A stretch of 64,000 bases of DNA from Wenxinia marina DSM 24838 (GCF_000379485.1 NZ_KB902315.1:63489-127488), one strand, 5' to 3'; numbered from the stretch's first letter, positions 26,930 through 37,926 are shown. The notes: generated by a model from the sequence alone, not told the origin. Made by a program: numbers and translations.

Positions 26930-28024
26930 TTAATTCTCGTCCTCCCAGTGGGCGCCGATCGGCTCGCGCTTGTCACGGCGCTCCTCCTCGGCCATTTCCT
27001 CGATCTCCTCGCGATCCTCCTCGGTCGCCTTCTCCGGCGACTCGTCGGAACCATTCCTCTCGGCGAGCGCGAGGCGGAACAGCATCGGAAAATGGTCCGA
27101 GCCGATGTCGGGCAGGCGTTGCATCTCGATCAGCCGGAACCGCGGGTGGTGGAACAGGTGGTCCAGGGGCCAGCGCCAGACCGGCACATGGGCATGGAAT
27201 GTGTTGAAGAAGCCGCGTCCGACCCGGGGATCGAGATAGCCCGACAGCCGCTGGAAGCGCCGCGTCGTACGGCTCCACGCCACGTCGTTGAGGTCGCCCG
27301 CGACCACGGCCGGCGTCGGGTCCTTGGCCACCTCCATCCCGACGAGGCCGATCTCGGCGTCGCGGCCGTCGGTGGAGTGATACGGCACCGGCGGCTCGGG
27401 GTGCAGGATGTACAGGTGCATCAGCTCCCCGCCCAGCCGGACGGTCGCGCGCAGTGACGGCACGCCCTCGCGCAGCAGCTCTCGCCAGTGCACGTTTTCC
27501 AGTGGCAGCCGGGAATACAGGCCCATCCCGTAGCCGTTGTCGAGCGCGCGGATGGCGCGGTGCGGGTAGTCTTCATGCAGAACCGACAGCGCCTCGGCCC
27601 ACTGGTCGTCGATCTCGACGGCGACCATGATGTCGGGCTGGATCTCGCTCGTGAGGTCGATGAGCTTCTGGAAGTCGCGGTTCGATAGCTTGACGTTTGA
27701 GGTCAGGACCGAGATGCACCGCGCCTCGTTCGCCGCCAGCGCGGGATCGGCGTCCAGCGACTGGACCCGCGACATCGGGAAGAAGCGGCTGATGTAGGCC
27801 AGCTGGTAGAGGGTCGTCGCGATCAGCAGGAGCAGGGCCACGGTGCGCTGCCAATCGGTGAGCGTCCAGGCGGCGAACGGCAGCAGGACGACACCCATGA
27901 TGATCGCCTGCTGCCGTGCGAAGCTGAAGCTGCGGACCGCGCCGTGCGAGATCCGGCTCAGGGGAATGAGCGTCACCAGCACGACGAACGCGACGAGGAC
28001 CCAGATCACCGCTGTCAGTATCAT
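26930..28024 (-). CDS. Endonuclease/exonuclease/phosphatase-fold membrane protein
   Basis: A 364-aa protein with two to three N-terminal membrane helices (about 1-80) and an EEP domain. Family motifs are SVLTSNVKLSNRD, the metal-ligand Glu in DIMVAVEIDDQW, the AVVAGDLNDVAWS core and the GSDHFPMLF C-terminal catalytic His. The C-terminal tail is very acidic and charged (about 325-360). The catalytic domain probably faces the periplasm or cytoplasm next to the membrane; the substrate (DNA, phospholipid or sugar phosphate) is unknown. It lies 28 bases after the MscS gene and is likely co-transcribed. Confidence 0.88.
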   Translation of the reverse strand: MILTAVIWVLVAFVVLVTLIPLSRISHGAVRSFSFARQQAIIMGVVLLPFAAWTLTDWQRTVALLLLIATTLYQLAYISRFFPMSRVQSLDADPALAANEARCISVLTSNVKLSNRDFQKLIDLTSEIQPDIMVAVEIDDQWAEALSVLHEDYPHRAIRALDNGYGMGLYSRLPLENVHWRELLREGVPSLRATVRLGGELMHLYILHPEPPVPYHSTDGRDAEIGLVGMEVAKDPTPAVVAGDLNDVAWSRTTRRFQRLSGYLDPRVGRGFFNTFHAHVPVWRWPLDHLFHHPRFRLIEMQRLPDIGSDHFPMLFRLALAERNGSDESPEKATEEDREEIEEMAEEERRDKREPIGAHWEDEN

Positions 28025-28052
28025 TCAGGCCCTTCCCGTCGCCTTGCCCCTT

Positions 28053-29258
28053 TCATCGCGCAGGCCCCGGCCGCGGTTCCATGACGGGTCCCGCCGCGTC
28101 CGTCCGGTCCTGCGCCGGGCGGGCCTCGTCCGGCACGCCCGGCCCGTCCTCCTCCGGGCCGGGCCCGCGCGCGGGTCTGTCCGGGGCCGACCCGGTTCGC
28201 GACAGCTCTCCCCGTACCTTCGGCAGGGCGCTCGGATGCGCCTCCTGCAGCCAGGCGACCATCTTCTCGCGCACCTGGCACCGCAGGTCCCAAGCCGCGG
28301 GCGAGTTCGCGGCGGACAGCAGTGCGCGGACGGTGATGACGTCCTTGTCCGTTTCGGTGACTTGCAGGTTCACGACCTTGCCGTCCCAAAGCGGGCTGTC
28401 TGACGCGAATTCCTTGACCTTTTCCCGCATCTCGCCAATCGGCGCGGTGTAATCGAGGTACCAGAAGACGGTGCCGATGATGTCGGCGTTCTCGCGCGTC
28501 CAGTTCTGGAACGGCTGCTCGATGAACTGCGACAGGGGCACGATCAGCCGGCGGAGATCCCAGATGCGCACCACCACGTAGGTCGAGGCGATCTCCTCGA
28601 TCCAGCCCCACTCCCCCTCGACGATGACCACGTCGTCGATCCGGATCGGCTGGGTCAGCGCGATCTGGATGCCGGCGATCAGGTTCGCCAGCACCGGCCG
28701 CGCCGCGAAGCCGAGGACGAGGCCGGCGGCGCCGGCGCTGGCGAACAGGCTGACGCCCCAGGCGCGCACCGTCTCGAACGTGGCCAGCACGCTGCCGAGG
28801 GTGACGAGGAAGATCACGACCTTGGCCGACCGCTGCAGGACCCGCATCTGCGTGGCCTGCTTGCGGGCCGTCAGGTTGTCCGTGGCGTCCAGCTGCAGCC
28901 GCGCGGTGGAGCGCAGGGCGAACACGTCGACCGCGATCATCGCCATCCAGCCGACGATCACGACGAACAGCGCGAGCGCAGCCTTCGACAGCCCGGCCTG
29001 CCACAGGTGCGGCAGGGCCGCGGCGTTCACCAACGCGATGGCAACCAGCATGAGAAGGGCGAGCCGGCTCGGCCGGCGCAGCCGCGGCAGGATCTGCGCC
29101 CACATCCCGTGCTTCGGCGTCAGGCGCATGACGATCCGCCAGAAGACGGCGTGGACCACCCACGCAACGAGAAGCCCGGCGCAGACGACGAGCCACGGCC
29201 ACAGGCCGTCCAGCTGCATGTCGCGCATCGCGGCCTCGATCTCGACGAGGATGTTCAT
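28053..29258 (-). CDS. Mechanosensitive channel, MscS family
   Basis: A 401-aa inner-membrane channel. There are four or five N-terminal helices, then the pore-lining helix and beta domain: [69 protein letters not shown] is the conserved core of MscS proteins, quoted here only as the region about residues 175-245. The last ~45 residues are Pro/Asp/Gly-rich and disordered. It would open under osmotic downshock. It is the first gene of a pair with the EEP protein and is divergent from rimO. Confidence 0.92.
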   Translation of the reverse strand: MNILVEIEAAMRDMQLDGLWPWLVVCAGLLVAWVVHAVFWRIVMRLTPKHGMWAQILPRLRRPSRLALLMLVAIALVNAAALPHLWQAGLSKAALALFVVIVGWMAMIAVDVFALRSTARLQLDATDNLTARKQATQMRVLQRSAKVVIFLVTLGSVLATFETVRAWGVSLFASAGAAGLVLGFAARPVLANLIAGIQIALTQPIRIDDVVIVEGEWGWIEEIASTYVVVRIWDLRRLIVPLSQFIEQPFQNWTRENADIIGTVFWYLDYTAPIGEMREKVKEFASDSPLWDGKVVNLQVTETDKDVITVRALLSAANSPAAWDLRCQVREKMVAWLQEAHPSALPKVRGELSRTGSAPDRPARGPGPEEDGPGVPDEARPAQDRTDAAGPVMEPRPGPAR

Positions 29259-29365
29259 CGGCGCCTCCGGAAAGGGTCGGTCGCCCCGGCAGACTAGCGC
29301 CGCAACGCAGCGACGCCACCCCCTGCCCCTTTTCCGCGGGGTCCGGCGCGCGTATGTGGCGCGGC

Positions 29366-30739
29366 ATGACCATGAACCCGCCCGACCTGCGCCCCGACCT
29401 CGCGCCCCGCGCCCGTCTGACCGACGCGCCGCGGCCCGGCCAGCCGACCATCGGCATGGTCAGCCTCGGCTGTCCCAAGGCGCTGGTCGATAGCGAGCGC
29501 ATCCTGACGCGCCTGCGGGCCGAGGGCTACGCGATCTCGCCCGATTACCAGGGCGCCGACGCGGTGATCGTGAATACCTGCGGCTTCCTCGACAGCGCCA
29601 AGGCCGAAAGCCTCGACGCGATCGGGGAGGCGCTGACGGCGAACGGCCGCGTCATCGTCACCGGCTGTCTCGGCGCCGAGCCCGACTACATCACCGGCGC
29701 ACACCCCAAAGTCCTGGCGGTCACGGGCCCGCACCAGTACGAGCAGGTCCTCGACGCCGTCCACGGCGCGGTGCCTCCGGCGCCCGATCCGTTCGTGGAC
29801 CTGCTGCCCGCGTCGGGGGTGCGGCTGACGCCCCGGCACTACGCCTATCTCAAGATTTCCGAGGGCTGCAATCACCGCTGCAAGTTCTGCATCATCCCCG
29901 ACATGCGCGGCCGCCTCGCCTCGCGCCCCGCCTACGCCGTGGTCCGCGAGGCGGAGAAGCTGGTCGAAAGCGGCGTGAAGGAGCTGCTGGTCATCAGCCA
30001 GGACACCTCCGCCTACGGCGCCGACCGCCGGCACGACACCGAGCGGGGGGTGCGCAACCACATCGACGACCTCGCGCTCGAGCTGGGCAAGCTCGGCGCC
30101 TGGGTGCGGCTGCACTACGTCTATCCCTATCCCCGCGTGCGCAACCTGATCCCGATGATGGCCGAGGGGGCGATCCTGCCCTACCTCGACATCCCGTTCC
30201 AGCACGCCCACCCCGACACGCTGCGCCGCATGGCCCGCCCCTCGGCCCAGACCGAGACGCTGACCGAGATCGCGGCCTGGCGCGAGGTCTGTCCCGACAT
30301 CACCCTGCGCTCCACCTTCATCGTCGGCTACCCGGGCGAGACCGAGGCGGAGTTCCAGTACCTCCTCGACTGGCTGGACGAGGCACAGCTCGATCGCGTG
30401 GGCTGCTTCCAGTACGAGAACGTCGCCGGGGCGCGGTCGAACGACCTGCCGGGCCACGTGCCGGACGAGGTGAAGCAGGACCGCTGGGATCGCTTCATGG
30501 CAAGGGCGCAGGCGATCTCGGCCGCGAAACTGGCCGCCAAGGTCGGAAAAGTGCAGGACGTCATCGTCGATGAGATCGACGCCGACGGCATCGCGACCTG
30601 CCGGACGAAGGGCGACGCGCCCGAGATCGACGGCAACCTCTTCATCGACCAGGGCACCGAGGGCCTGGCCCCCGGCGAGATCGTGCGGGTGGAGGTGGAC
30701 GAGGCCGGCGACTACGACCTGTGGGGCCGCCGCCTGTAA
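29366..30739 (+). CDS. rimO: Ribosomal protein S12 methylthiotransferase
   Basis: Radical-SAM enzyme that adds a methylthio group to the conserved Asp of ribosomal protein S12. The N-terminal UPF0004 domain has [22 protein letters not shown] and TGCLGAEPD (ligands of the second cluster). The radical-SAM motif is [14 protein letters not shown], followed by [11 protein letters not shown]. The C-terminal TRAM domain ends [18 protein letters not shown] 29366 is preferred; 29354 and 29372 are in-frame alternatives. It ends 4 bases from the convergent TPR-protein gene. Confidence 0.96.
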   Translation: MTMNPPDLRPDLAPRARLTDAPRPGQPTIGMVSLGCPKALVDSERILTRLRAEGYAISPDYQGADAVIVNTCGFLDSAKAESLDAIGEALTANGRVIVTGCLGAEPDYITGAHPKVLAVTGPHQYEQVLDAVHGAVPPAPDPFVDLLPASGVRLTPRHYAYLKISEGCNHRCKFCIIPDMRGRLASRPAYAVVREAEKLVESGVKELLVISQDTSAYGADRRHDTERGVRNHIDDLALELGKLGAWVRLHYVYPYPRVRNLIPMMAEGAILPYLDIPFQHAHPDTLRRMARPSAQTETLTEIAAWREVCPDITLRSTFIVGYPGETEAEFQYLLDWLDEAQLDRVGCFQYENVAGARSNDLPGHVPDEVKQDRWDRFMARAQAISAAKLAAKVGKVQDVIVDEIDADGIATCRTKGDAPEIDGNLFIDQGTEGLAPGEIVRVEVDEAGDYDLWGRRL

Positions 30740-30743
30740 TTGC

Positions 30744-31274
30744 TCAGTAGGTGGTGGGCACGCCGGCGCGGATCGCCTGCTCCAGCGCCTGCTCGGGCCA
30801 TGACCCCGCGCCACCGCGGACGCGGATCTCCTGCAGCTCCGTCCAGGCGCCGGCATAGTCGCCGAGCTCGAGGTAGGCCATGCCGCGGTAGGACCGCGTC
30901 AGCAGCAGGTCCGGGTCGATGTCCAGCGCCGCCTGGTAGAGCGCCAGACCGCCGTCCATGTCGCCACCCTTCCGCAGGGCATAGCCGCGAAGCGTCAGCG
31001 CCATGGGATCATCGGCCGGCAGGGTCGCGAGGATCGAAAGCGCGGCATCATAGCGGCCCTCGTAGTTGAGGCGCCGCGCGTCGTTCAGCATCGCGCTGTC
31101 CTCGTTCGTGCTCTCCTCCGGCGGCAGGCACGTCTCGGTCGCGATGTCCCAGACGAGGCCGTCGTCGCATGTCTCGGCCGTCGGCGAAGGCTCTGGCGCC
31201 GGCGGGGTCTCGGTGCCTACGGCGAAGGCGCTCACGGGGACGAGGGCGAGAGCGGAGGCAAGGACGAGGCGCAT
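30744..31274 (-). CDS. Secreted tetratricopeptide-repeat protein
   Basis: A 176-aa protein with signal peptide (about 1-18, VPVSAFA). A Pro-rich segment and a small Cys pair (ETCDDGLVWDIATETCLPPEES) precede at least two TPR units (NYEGRYDAALSILATLPADDP and GDMDGGLALYQAALDIDPDLL). The final part continues TPR-like (GDYAGAWTELQEIR). It probably acts as a periplasmic protein-protein adaptor. No enzymatic residues are seen. Confidence 0.85.
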   Translation of the reverse strand: MRLVLASALALVPVSAFAVGTETPPAPEPSPTAETCDDGLVWDIATETCLPPEESTNEDSAMLNDARRLNYEGRYDAALSILATLPADDPMALTLRGYALRKGGDMDGGLALYQAALDIDPDLLLTRSYRGMAYLELGDYAGAWTELQEIRVRGGAGSWPEQALEQAIRAGVPTTY

Positions 31275-31369
31275 GAGCGGTACTCCGGCAGAATGACCTG
31301 ACGCGAGGGTAACCCGGGCCGTCCGGACGGCCGCACACGTTCCCGTGACGGCCGGCCCGAGGCGCGGGA

Positions 31370-31858
31370 TCAGGCCGCCGCTGGCCGGAAGGTCAGCGCG
31401 ACACCGTTCAGGCAGTGCCGCTTGCCCGTCGGCTCGGGCCCGTCGTCGAAGATGTGGCCGAGATGCCCGCCGCAGCGGTCGCAGTGGACCTCGGTCCGCG
31501 GGTAGACCAGCTTGAAGTCCGTCTTGGTCGCCACCGCGTCATCGAGCGGCGCCCAGAAGCTGGGCCAGCCCGTCCCGCTCTCGAACTTCGTTCCCGACGA
31601 GTAAAGCGCCTGATCGCAGCCTGCGCAGTGGTAGAGGCCCTCGCGGTGCTCGTCGTTCAGCGGGCTGGAGAAGGCGCGCTCTGTCGCCTCCTCGCGCAGG
31701 ACGGCGAACTGCTCGGGAGTCAGGCGCTCGCGCCACTCCGCCTCGCTGAGGCTCACCTCGAAGCTCTCGTCAGCCATCGCGTCGGTCCGCCAGACGGCGA
31801 AGCCGCCCGCGGCCAGGACTACGGCGCCGCCGCCGGCCAGGAATGCACGGCGTTTCAT
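31370..31858 (-). CDS. msrB: Tat-exported methionine-R-sulfoxide reductase
   Basis: A 162-aa enzyme that reduces methionine-R-sulfoxide in proteins. The N-terminus MKRRAFLAGGGAVVLAAGG is a twin-arginine-type signal, implying periplasmic work. MsrB hallmarks are the zinc cysteines CAGC and CDRC, SGTGWPSFW, HLGHIFDDGP and the catalytic Cys in RHCLNGVAL. ATG 31858 is chosen because it starts exactly at the signal. An exported MsrB needs an electron donor from the periplasm or membrane, and none is encoded nearby. Confidence 0.94.
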   Translation of the reverse strand: MKRRAFLAGGGAVVLAAGGFAVWRTDAMADESFEVSLSEAEWRERLTPEQFAVLREEATERAFSSPLNDEHREGLYHCAGCDQALYSSGTKFESGTGWPSFWAPLDDAVATKTDFKLVYPRTEVHCDRCGGHLGHIFDDGPEPTGKRHCLNGVALTFRPAAA

Positions 31859-32042
31859 ATCGATCTCCCCTATCTGACGTTCCTCATATACGCACCCGTC
31901 CGGCAGTATGTTGCCCCTCTCACCGGGGCGTGAGCGCAGGTGAGGCGGCGGGTGCGCGTTTCCATCGATTTGACGGAACGTTTCCGCGGCGAGGGCGATG
32001 AGATGGCAGGCATTCCCCGCGACCTGTCCTATGTTGACCCTC

Positions 32043-32711
32043 ATGACCGATCCCCTGCCAGACGCCCCCTACGATTACCCGGCCTATGCCCGGTCCGAGA
32101 GGATCGCGGATTTCGTCGTGCATACGCTGGGGATGGCGCTGGGGCTGATCGGAACGACGCTGCTGATCGTGTTCGCCGCGATGCATCTGGGCGCCGGGCA
32201 TGTGGCGGTGATCGCGATCTACGGCGCGGCGCTGACCTTCAGCTTCGTCGCATCCACGCTCTACCACTTCACCCCGTGGGAGGGGGCGCGTCCGCTGTTC
32301 CGCCGGCTCGACCATGCCGGGATCTTCCTGAAGATCGCGGGCACCTACACGCCATTCGCGCTGATCGTGGGCACTGTCTTCGGCTACGCCGTCCTCGCGG
32401 TCGTGTGGGTGCTCGCCCTCGTCGGAGTGATCCGCAAGCTGTTCTTCTGGACGCCGGGTCGGGCGGTGGGCGTGGCCCTGTACCTGGCCCTCGGCTGGCT
32501 GTCGGTGGCGCTGATCTGGCCGCTGGCGCAGGTGGCGCCGCTCGCGACGGTCATACTGATCGCCGTCGGCGGCATTCTCTACACGTCCGGCGTCGTCTTC
32601 TTCCTGTGGGAGAAGCTGAAGTACTGTCAGGCGATCTGGCACGGATTCGTGCTGACCGCCTCCTCCTGCTTCTTCACCGCGATCGCGCTCGGGCTGTTCC
32701 TGACGGCCTGA
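32043..32711 (+). CDS. Hemolysin III family (TrhA/YqfA, PAQR) membrane protein
   Basis: A 222-aa seven-helix membrane protein. Motifs of the progestin/adipoQ-receptor-like family are VASTLYHFTPWEGARPLFRRLDHAGIFLKIAGTYTPFAL, given here as residues about 75-113, and the C-terminal KLKYCQAIWHGFVL with its conserved His. In animals and bacteria these His and Asp residues bind zinc. The E. coli homologue TrhA is linked to membrane energetics. True hemolytic activity is doubtful. ATG 32043 is preferred; 32031 is also possible. Confidence 0.9.
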   Translation: MTDPLPDAPYDYPAYARSERIADFVVHTLGMALGLIGTTLLIVFAAMHLGAGHVAVIAIYGAALTFSFVASTLYHFTPWEGARPLFRRLDHAGIFLKIAGTYTPFALIVGTVFGYAVLAVVWVLALVGVIRKLFFWTPGRAVGVALYLALGWLSVALIWPLAQVAPLATVILIAVGGILYTSGVVFFLWEKLKYCQAIWHGFVLTASSCFFTAIALGLFLTA

Positions 32712-32751
32712 CCTGCTCGCTCGCGCGCGGGACGCCTCCGCGCCTGCGGGC

Positions 32752-34005
32752 CTAGTCCGCGCCGAAGACCATCCGCCGGACGAAGGCGTTGCGGAACCGG
32801 CCCTCGGGGTCGGTGTCCTCCGCCAGCGCCCGGAACTCGCCGATCCGCCGGTAACGCTCCCGCACCGTGTGCGGCGCCATGGTGAAGACCTTGCCCCAGT
32901 GCGGCATGACGCCGAGCGGGGCGAGATCGGCCTCGATCGCCGGGAGCGCGGCGAGGACGGCCTCGGCGTCGCGCCGGAACGTGAAATGCGCGCCGACGTA
33001 GGGTCCGCGATGGCCGGGGCTGAGCCACAGGTCGTCGCCCGCGACGGTGCGGATTTCCGACGTCATTAGGATCGGCGCGAGCCGCTCGCCGTGGGTGCGC
33101 ATCACCTCGATCAGGCGCGGCCCCTCTTCGCGGGGGACGAAGTACTCCGTCTGGATCTCGGCGCCGTGGCTGGGGGTGAAGCCCATGCGGAAATGCGGCA
33201 GCCGCTCGTGCCAGGGACCGGCCTCGCCCATCTGCACCGTGCAGACGGCGCCGTCCTGACCGGGCACCGGATGGGTTGGCCCGGCGGCGGCCGTTGCGCC
33301 GTGGAACTCCGCCCCCGGATCGGCCGCGTCCGCGTCCGCCTTGAGCCAGACCGAGCCCGCGGCGTCGCCCCGCCAGTCGGTGAAGACGCTGACGCTGCGG
33401 GCGGCGTCCATCACGGCGTCGAACCCGTCGATCAGCGCCGCGAACGGCAGGCCGGTGAAGACCCGCTGTGCGATGGCGAAATCCGGCACGATGTCGAGCG
33501 TCAGGCGCACCACCGGCCCGAGCGCGCCGAGGGCCACGACCGCGCCGGCGAAGTCGGCGTCGCGCCCCCTCTCGAACGTGCGGATGTCGCCCCACGGCGT
33601 CACCACGTCCAGCGCCCGCACCGCGGTCGCGAGGTTGCCGACGGCGGAGCCCGAGCCGTGGGTCGCCGTCGCCACCGCCCCCGCGACCGAGATGTGCGGC
33701 AGCGAGGCGAGGTTCGGCAGCGCCCAGCCCTTGCCGTGCAGATGGGCCGCGAGGGCGCCGTAGCGGATGCCGCCCTCGACCGTGACGGTGCGCGCGCCCT
33801 CGTCCAGCGACAGGACGGCGTCCATCCGCTCCAGCGACAGCAGCACCCCGTCGCTGTCGGCGATGTCGTTGAAGCTGTGGCGCGAGCCGAGGACGCGGAC
33901 CTGCCGCGCGGTCGCCACCGCCTCCTGCACCTCGGCCACGCTGCCCGCCTCGCGGAAGGCGGGCGCGCGGTAGGTGTAGTTGCCGGCCCAGTTGGTCCGC
34001 GTCAC
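32752..34005 (-). CDS. FAD-linked alditol/sugar-lactone oxidase (AldO-like)
   Basis: A 417-aa VAO-family flavoprotein, close in length and pattern to Streptomyces alditol oxidase (418 aa). It has an N-terminal FAD domain with VRVLGSRHSFNDIADS; its His is the covalent FAD attachment residue in AldO. NLASLPHISVAGAVATATHGSGSA is the FAD pocket. The C-terminal half ends MPHWGKVFTMAP, DPEGRFRNAFVRRM. It would oxidise a sugar alcohol (xylitol, sorbitol) or an aldonolactone with O2. It lies directly downstream of the ChvE-GguAB importer on the same strand (22 bases), so oxidation of an imported sugar or alditol is plausible. Confidence 0.88.
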   Translation of the reverse strand: MTRTNWAGNYTYRAPAFREAGSVAEVQEAVATARQVRVLGSRHSFNDIADSDGVLLSLERMDAVLSLDEGARTVTVEGGIRYGALAAHLHGKGWALPNLASLPHISVAGAVATATHGSGSAVGNLATAVRALDVVTPWGDIRTFERGRDADFAGAVVALGALGPVVRLTLDIVPDFAIAQRVFTGLPFAALIDGFDAVMDAARSVSVFTDWRGDAAGSVWLKADADAADPGAEFHGATAAAGPTHPVPGQDGAVCTVQMGEAGPWHERLPHFRMGFTPSHGAEIQTEYFVPREEGPRLIEVMRTHGERLAPILMTSEIRTVAGDDLWLSPGHRGPYVGAHFTFRRDAEAVLAALPAIEADLAPLGVMPHWGKVFTMAPHTVRERYRRIGEFRALAEDTDPEGRFRNAFVRRMVFGAD

Positions 34006-34027
34006 GGCCGTGCCTCCGACGAAGGGT

Positions 34028-35260
34028 CTACTTGTTCTTGTTGTAGACGTCGAAGATGACGGCGGCGAGCAGGACGAGGCCCTTGATGACCTGCTGGTAG
34101 TCGATGCCGATGCCGAGGATCGACATGCCGTTGTTCATCACGCCCATGATAAACGCGCCGACGACCGCACCGACGATCCGCCCGACGCCGCCCGACATCG
34201 ACGCGCCGCCGATGAAGACCGCGGCGATCACGTCCAGCTCGAACGACGCGCCGGCCTTGGGGGTCGCGGTGTTGAGGCGCGCGGCGAAGATGAGGCCCGC
34301 GAGCGCCGCCAGCATCCCCATGTTCACGAAGGTCAGGAAGGTCAGCCGCTCGGCCTTGATGCCCGACAGTTTGGCCGCCTTGAGGTTGCCGCCGACGGCG
34401 TAGATGCGGCGGCCCAGCGTCGTGTTCTCGGTCAGGAAGGCGTAGATGACGATGAGGACGCCCATCGTGATCAGCACGTTCGGCAGCCCGCGGAAGGTGG
34501 CCAGCTTCCACGCGACGAAGACGATGGCCCCGGCGACCAGCGCGTTGCGCATCACGAAGAAGCCGAACGGCTCGGTGTCCATGCCGTAGGCCGCGGCCTG
34601 CCGGCGCGAGCGCAGGCCGTTCCAGACGATGGCGAGGGCGATCAGCAGACCGACGACGAGGGCGAGGCCGTTCAGCCGCTCCATCCCGAAGACGCTCTTC
34701 ACGAACGGCAAGAGGTCGGGGACGAAGCCCGTGGACAGCGCCTGGAACGAGCGCTCGAACGGGCCGACCGACTGCCCCTCGAGCAGCCACAGCGAGGCGC
34801 CGCGGAACACCAGCATCCCGGCCAGCGTCACGATGAAGGAGGGGATCCGCCAGTAGGCGACCCAGTAGCCCTGCGCCGCGCCGATGGCGATCCCGACGAG
34901 CAGGCAGGCGGGGATGGTCAGCCAGACCGGCCAGCCCCAGTTCACCATCATCACCGCCGCCAGCGCGCCGACGAAGCCGACGACCGAACCGACCGACAGG
35001 TCGATGTGCCCGGCCACGATGACCAGCAGCATCCCCAGCGCCATGATGATGATGTAGCTGTTCTGCAGGAACAGGTTGGTGATGTTCACCGGGCGCAGCA
35101 GCGTGCCGTCGGTGACGAACTGGAAGAACGCCATGATCGCGATCAGCGCGAACAGCATCCCGTATTCGCGCAGATGGCTGCCGAGATAGGCGCCGATCCC
35201 CGTCGTCTCTGTCTGCGGCCGCTCGTTCGCGACGCCGGTATTCGGGTCCGTGGTGGTCAT
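34028..35260 (-). CDS. gguB: Multiple-monosaccharide ABC transporter permease
   Basis: A 410-aa inner-membrane permease of the ribose/xylose type, with about ten or more helices. Features are [39 protein letters not shown], and [19 protein letters not shown], the region contacting the ATPase. It ends [17 protein letters not shown], as in GguB/XylH proteins. The ATG overlaps the gguA stop by 4 nt. It would bring aldoses bound by ChvE into the cell. Confidence 0.93.
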   Translation of the reverse strand: MTTTDPNTGVANERPQTETTGIGAYLGSHLREYGMLFALIAIMAFFQFVTDGTLLRPVNITNLFLQNSYIIIMALGMLLVIVAGHIDLSVGSVVGFVGALAAVMMVNWGWPVWLTIPACLLVGIAIGAAQGYWVAYWRIPSFIVTLAGMLVFRGASLWLLEGQSVGPFERSFQALSTGFVPDLLPFVKSVFGMERLNGLALVVGLLIALAIVWNGLRSRRQAAAYGMDTEPFGFFVMRNALVAGAIVFVAWKLATFRGLPNVLITMGVLIVIYAFLTENTTLGRRIYAVGGNLKAAKLSGIKAERLTFLTFVNMGMLAALAGLIFAARLNTATPKAGASFELDVIAAVFIGGASMSGGVGRIVGAVVGAFIMGVMNNGMSILGIGIDYQQVIKGLVLLAAVIFDVYNKNK

Positions 35261-36792
35261 CTCGCTGCCGCCCCCCTCTCGTTGGCCAGGATAAGCTCCA
35301 TGATCCGCTCCTGGCTGGCCTCGCCGCGGGCCAGTTCGCCCACGATGCTGCCCTTGCTCATGACGTAGATGCGGTCGCACATGCCCAGCAGCTCGGGCAT
35401 CTCGGACGAGATCATGACGACCCCCCGCCCCTCCGCCGCGAGCTGGTTCATGATGCTGTAGATCTCGAACTTGGCGCCGACGTCGATGCCGCGCGTCGGC
35501 TCGTCGAGGATCAGGACCTGCGGATCGGCGTACAGCCACTTGGACAGCACGACCTTCTGCTGGTTCCCGCCCGACAGGTTCACGACCTTCTGGAAGACGG
35601 TCGGCGTGCGGATGTTCATCGCCTCGCGGTAGCGCTCGGCGACCTGCCGCTCCTCGCCGCGGCTGAGGACGCCGCCGCGGGCGACGCCCGGCAGGTTGGC
35701 CAGCGTGATGTTCTTCGAGATCGGCTCCTCGAGGACGAGGCCCAGCTCCTTGCGGTCCTCGGTCACGTAGGCGAGGCCGGCGTCGATGGCGCGCGGCACG
35801 GTCGAGGTGTCGACGGGGCGACCGCCCACCCGCACCTCGCCCGAGACGGCGCGGCCGTAGGACCGGCCGAACAGGCTCATGGCGAGCTCGGTCCGCCCCG
35901 CGCCCATCAGACCGGCGATGCCGACGATCTCGCCCTTGCGGACGTTGAACGAGGCGCCGCGGATCACCTGCCGCTCGGCCTGTTCGGGGTGCCAGACGTC
36001 CCAGTTCGCCACCTCCATCAGCACCTCGCCGATCTTCGGCGTGCGGGCGGGGTAGCGGTGGGCCATGTCGCGGCCGACCATGTCGCGGATGATCCGGTCC
36101 TCGGTCACCTCGCTGCCGTCCATGGTCGAGACGGTGGCGCCGTCGCGCAGCACCGTCACCCGGTCGGCAACGCGGCGCACCTCGTTCAGCTTGTGGCTGA
36201 TGATGATCGAGGTGACGCCCTGCTGCTTCAGCTCGAGGATCAGCTCCAGCAGCTTCTGGCTGTCGTTCTCCTGCAGCGCCGCGGTCGGCTCGTCGAGGAT
36301 GAGGAGGCGGACCTTCTTGGCCAGCGCCTTGGCGATCTCCACCAGCTGCTGCTTGCCGACACCGATCTTGCCGACGAGGCGGGTCGGCGGGTCGGACAGG
36401 CCGACCTTGGCCAGCAGCTCCTCTGTCCGGCGGTAGGTGGCGGGCCAGTTGATGACGCCGCCCTGCGACTGCTCGTTGCCGAGGAACAGGTTCTCGGCGA
36501 TCGACAGCAGCGGGACCAGCGCGAGTTCCTGGTGGATGATGACGATGCCGGCGGCCTCGCTGCCCGCGATGTCGCGGAAGCGCGCCTCCTGCCCGTCATA
36601 GAGGATCTGACCCTCGTAGCTGCCGTGCGGATAGACGCCCGACAGCACCTTCATCAGCGTGGACTTGCCGGCGCCGTTCTCGCCGACGAGGGCGTGGATC
36701 TCGCCCTCCTCGACCGTGAACGTCACCTGATCGAGCGCCTTGACCCCCGGAAAGGTCTTGGTGATCGAGCGCATCTCGAGAAGTGCGGCCAT
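35257..36792 (-). CDS. gguA: Multiple-monosaccharide ABC transporter ATPase (two NBDs)
   Basis: A 511-aa sugar-import ATPase with tandem nucleotide-binding domains. NBD1 has [20 protein letters not shown] and [11 protein letters not shown]2 has a degenerate Walker A (GLMGAGRTE), as is normal in this subfamily, [15 protein letters not shown] and [11 protein letters not shown]. The first lines ([40 protein letters not shown]) match the GguA/XylG/MmsA group. It is downstream of chvE with a strong stem-loop between, and overlaps gguB. Confidence 0.94.
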   Translation of the reverse strand: MAALLEMRSITKTFPGVKALDQVTFTVEEGEIHALVGENGAGKSTLMKVLSGVYPHGSYEGQILYDGQEARFRDIAGSEAAGIVIIHQELALVPLLSIAENLFLGNEQSQGGVINWPATYRRTEELLAKVGLSDPPTRLVGKIGVGKQQLVEIAKALAKKVRLLILDEPTAALQENDSQKLLELILELKQQGVTSIIISHKLNEVRRVADRVTVLRDGATVSTMDGSEVTEDRIIRDMVGRDMAHRYPARTPKIGEVLMEVANWDVWHPEQAERQVIRGASFNVRKGEIVGIAGLMGAGRTELAMSLFGRSYGRAVSGEVRVGGRPVDTSTVPRAIDAGLAYVTEDRKELGLVLEEPISKNITLANLPGVARGGVLSRGEERQVAERYREAMNIRTPTVFQKVVNLSGGNQQKVVLSKWLYADPQVLILDEPTRGIDVGAKFEIYSIMNQLAAEGRGVVMISSEMPELLGMCDRIYVMSKGSIVGELARGEASQERIMELILANERGAAAR

Positions 36793-36812
36793 CCCCTCCC
36801 CCGGGACTGAAA

Positions 36813-36844
36813 GCCCCCGGCGCGGAGCGGTCCGCGCCGGGGGC
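36813..36844 (-). promoter_or_regulatory. Strong stem-loop between chvE and gguA
   Basis: A perfect 14-bp stem (GCCCCCGGCGCGGA/TCCGCGCCGGGGGC) with a GCGG loop, beginning 14 bases after the chvE stop. It probably stabilises the chvE mRNA end or attenuates read-through so that binding protein exceeds transporter, paralleling the malE-malF stem-loop. Confidence 0.7.
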
Positions 36845-36858
36845 CATGTCAGGTCAGC

Positions 36859-37926
36859 TTACTGCAGCTGGTCGGCGGTGTAGTAGCCCGAACCGACGAG
36901 GACGTCCTCGTAGTTCGACAGGTCCACCGACACCGGCTCCAGCAGGTAGGACGGCACGACGAGGACGCCGTTGTCGTAGGTCTCGGTGTCGTTGATCTCG
37001 GGCTCGCCGCCCTGCAGCAGCGCGTCGACCATGCCGACGGTCACGCGGGCCAGCTCGCGGGTGTCCTTGAACACGGTCGAATACTGCTCGCCCGCGATCA
37101 TCGACTTCACCGACGGCACCTCGGCGTCCTGGCCGGTGACGATCGGCATCGCCATGTCGCCCGAGCCGTAGCCGATGCCCTTGAGCGAGGACAGGATGCC
37201 GATGGACAGCCCGTCATAGGGCGACAGCACGCCGTGGATCTCCTGATCGCCGTAGTTGGCGGACAGCAGGTTGTCCATGCGCGACTGGGCCACCGCGCCG
37301 TCCCAGCGCAGCGTGCCGACGACGTCCATGCCCATCTGGCCGGAGGCGACGTTGATCCGGCCCTCGTCGATCAGCGGCTGCAGGACCGACATCGCGCCGT
37401 CGTAGAAGAAGTAGGCGTTGTTGTCGTCCGGGGAGCCGCCGAACAGCTCCACGTTCCAGGGCGACACGTCGGGGAACCGCTCTTCGAGACCCGCGACCAG
37501 GCTCTCGGCCTGCTGCACGCCCACCTGGAAGTTGTCGAAGGTGGCGTAGTAGTTGACGTTCGCGCTGTCGCGGATCAGGCGGTCGTAGGCGATGACCGGG
37601 ATGTCCGACGCGGCGGCGTTCTCCAGCGCGTTCGACAGGGTGGTGCCGTCGATGGCGGCGATCACCAGGGCGTCGACGCCTTGCGTGATCATGTTCTCGA
37701 CCTGCGCGAGCTGGGTCGGGATGTCGTCCTCGGCGTATTGCAGGATCGTCTCGTAGCCGGCGGCCTCGAACTGCTCGACCATCGAGTTGCCGTCCGAGAT
37801 CCAGCGGGCCGAGCTTTGCGTCGGCATCGCGATCCCGATCAGGCCCTTGTCCTGGGCGAAGGCGGGGGCGCTCGTCACGGACAGCGCGACGGCGCCTCCG
37901 AGAAGCAGGCGACGGGTCAAAATCAT
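36859..37926 (-). CDS. chvE: Multiple-sugar-binding periplasmic protein
   Basis: A 355-aa periplasmic receptor with signal peptide [24 protein letters not shown]. The mature start [28 protein letters not shown] is the ChvE signature. Further matches are [42 protein letters not shown] and [32 protein letters not shown]. ChvE of Agrobacterium binds several aldoses (glucose, galactose, arabinose, xylose) and supports chemotaxis. It is the first gene of the operon and is divergent from a FadR-type regulator. AGGAGACCCAG precedes the start. Confidence 0.95.
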   Translation of the reverse strand: MILTRRLLLGGAVALSVTSAPAFAQDKGLIGIAMPTQSSARWISDGNSMVEQFEAAGYETILQYAEDDIPTQLAQVENMITQGVDALVIAAIDGTTLSNALENAAASDIPVIAYDRLIRDSANVNYYATFDNFQVGVQQAESLVAGLEERFPDVSPWNVELFGGSPDDNNAYFFYDGAMSVLQPLIDEGRINVASGQMGMDVVGTLRWDGAVAQSRMDNLLSANYGDQEIHGVLSPYDGLSIGILSSLKGIGYGSGDMAMPIVTGQDAEVPSVKSMIAGEQYSTVFKDTRELARVTVGMVDALLQGGEPEINDTETYDNGVLVVPSYLLEPVSVDLSNYEDVLVGSGYYTADQLQ

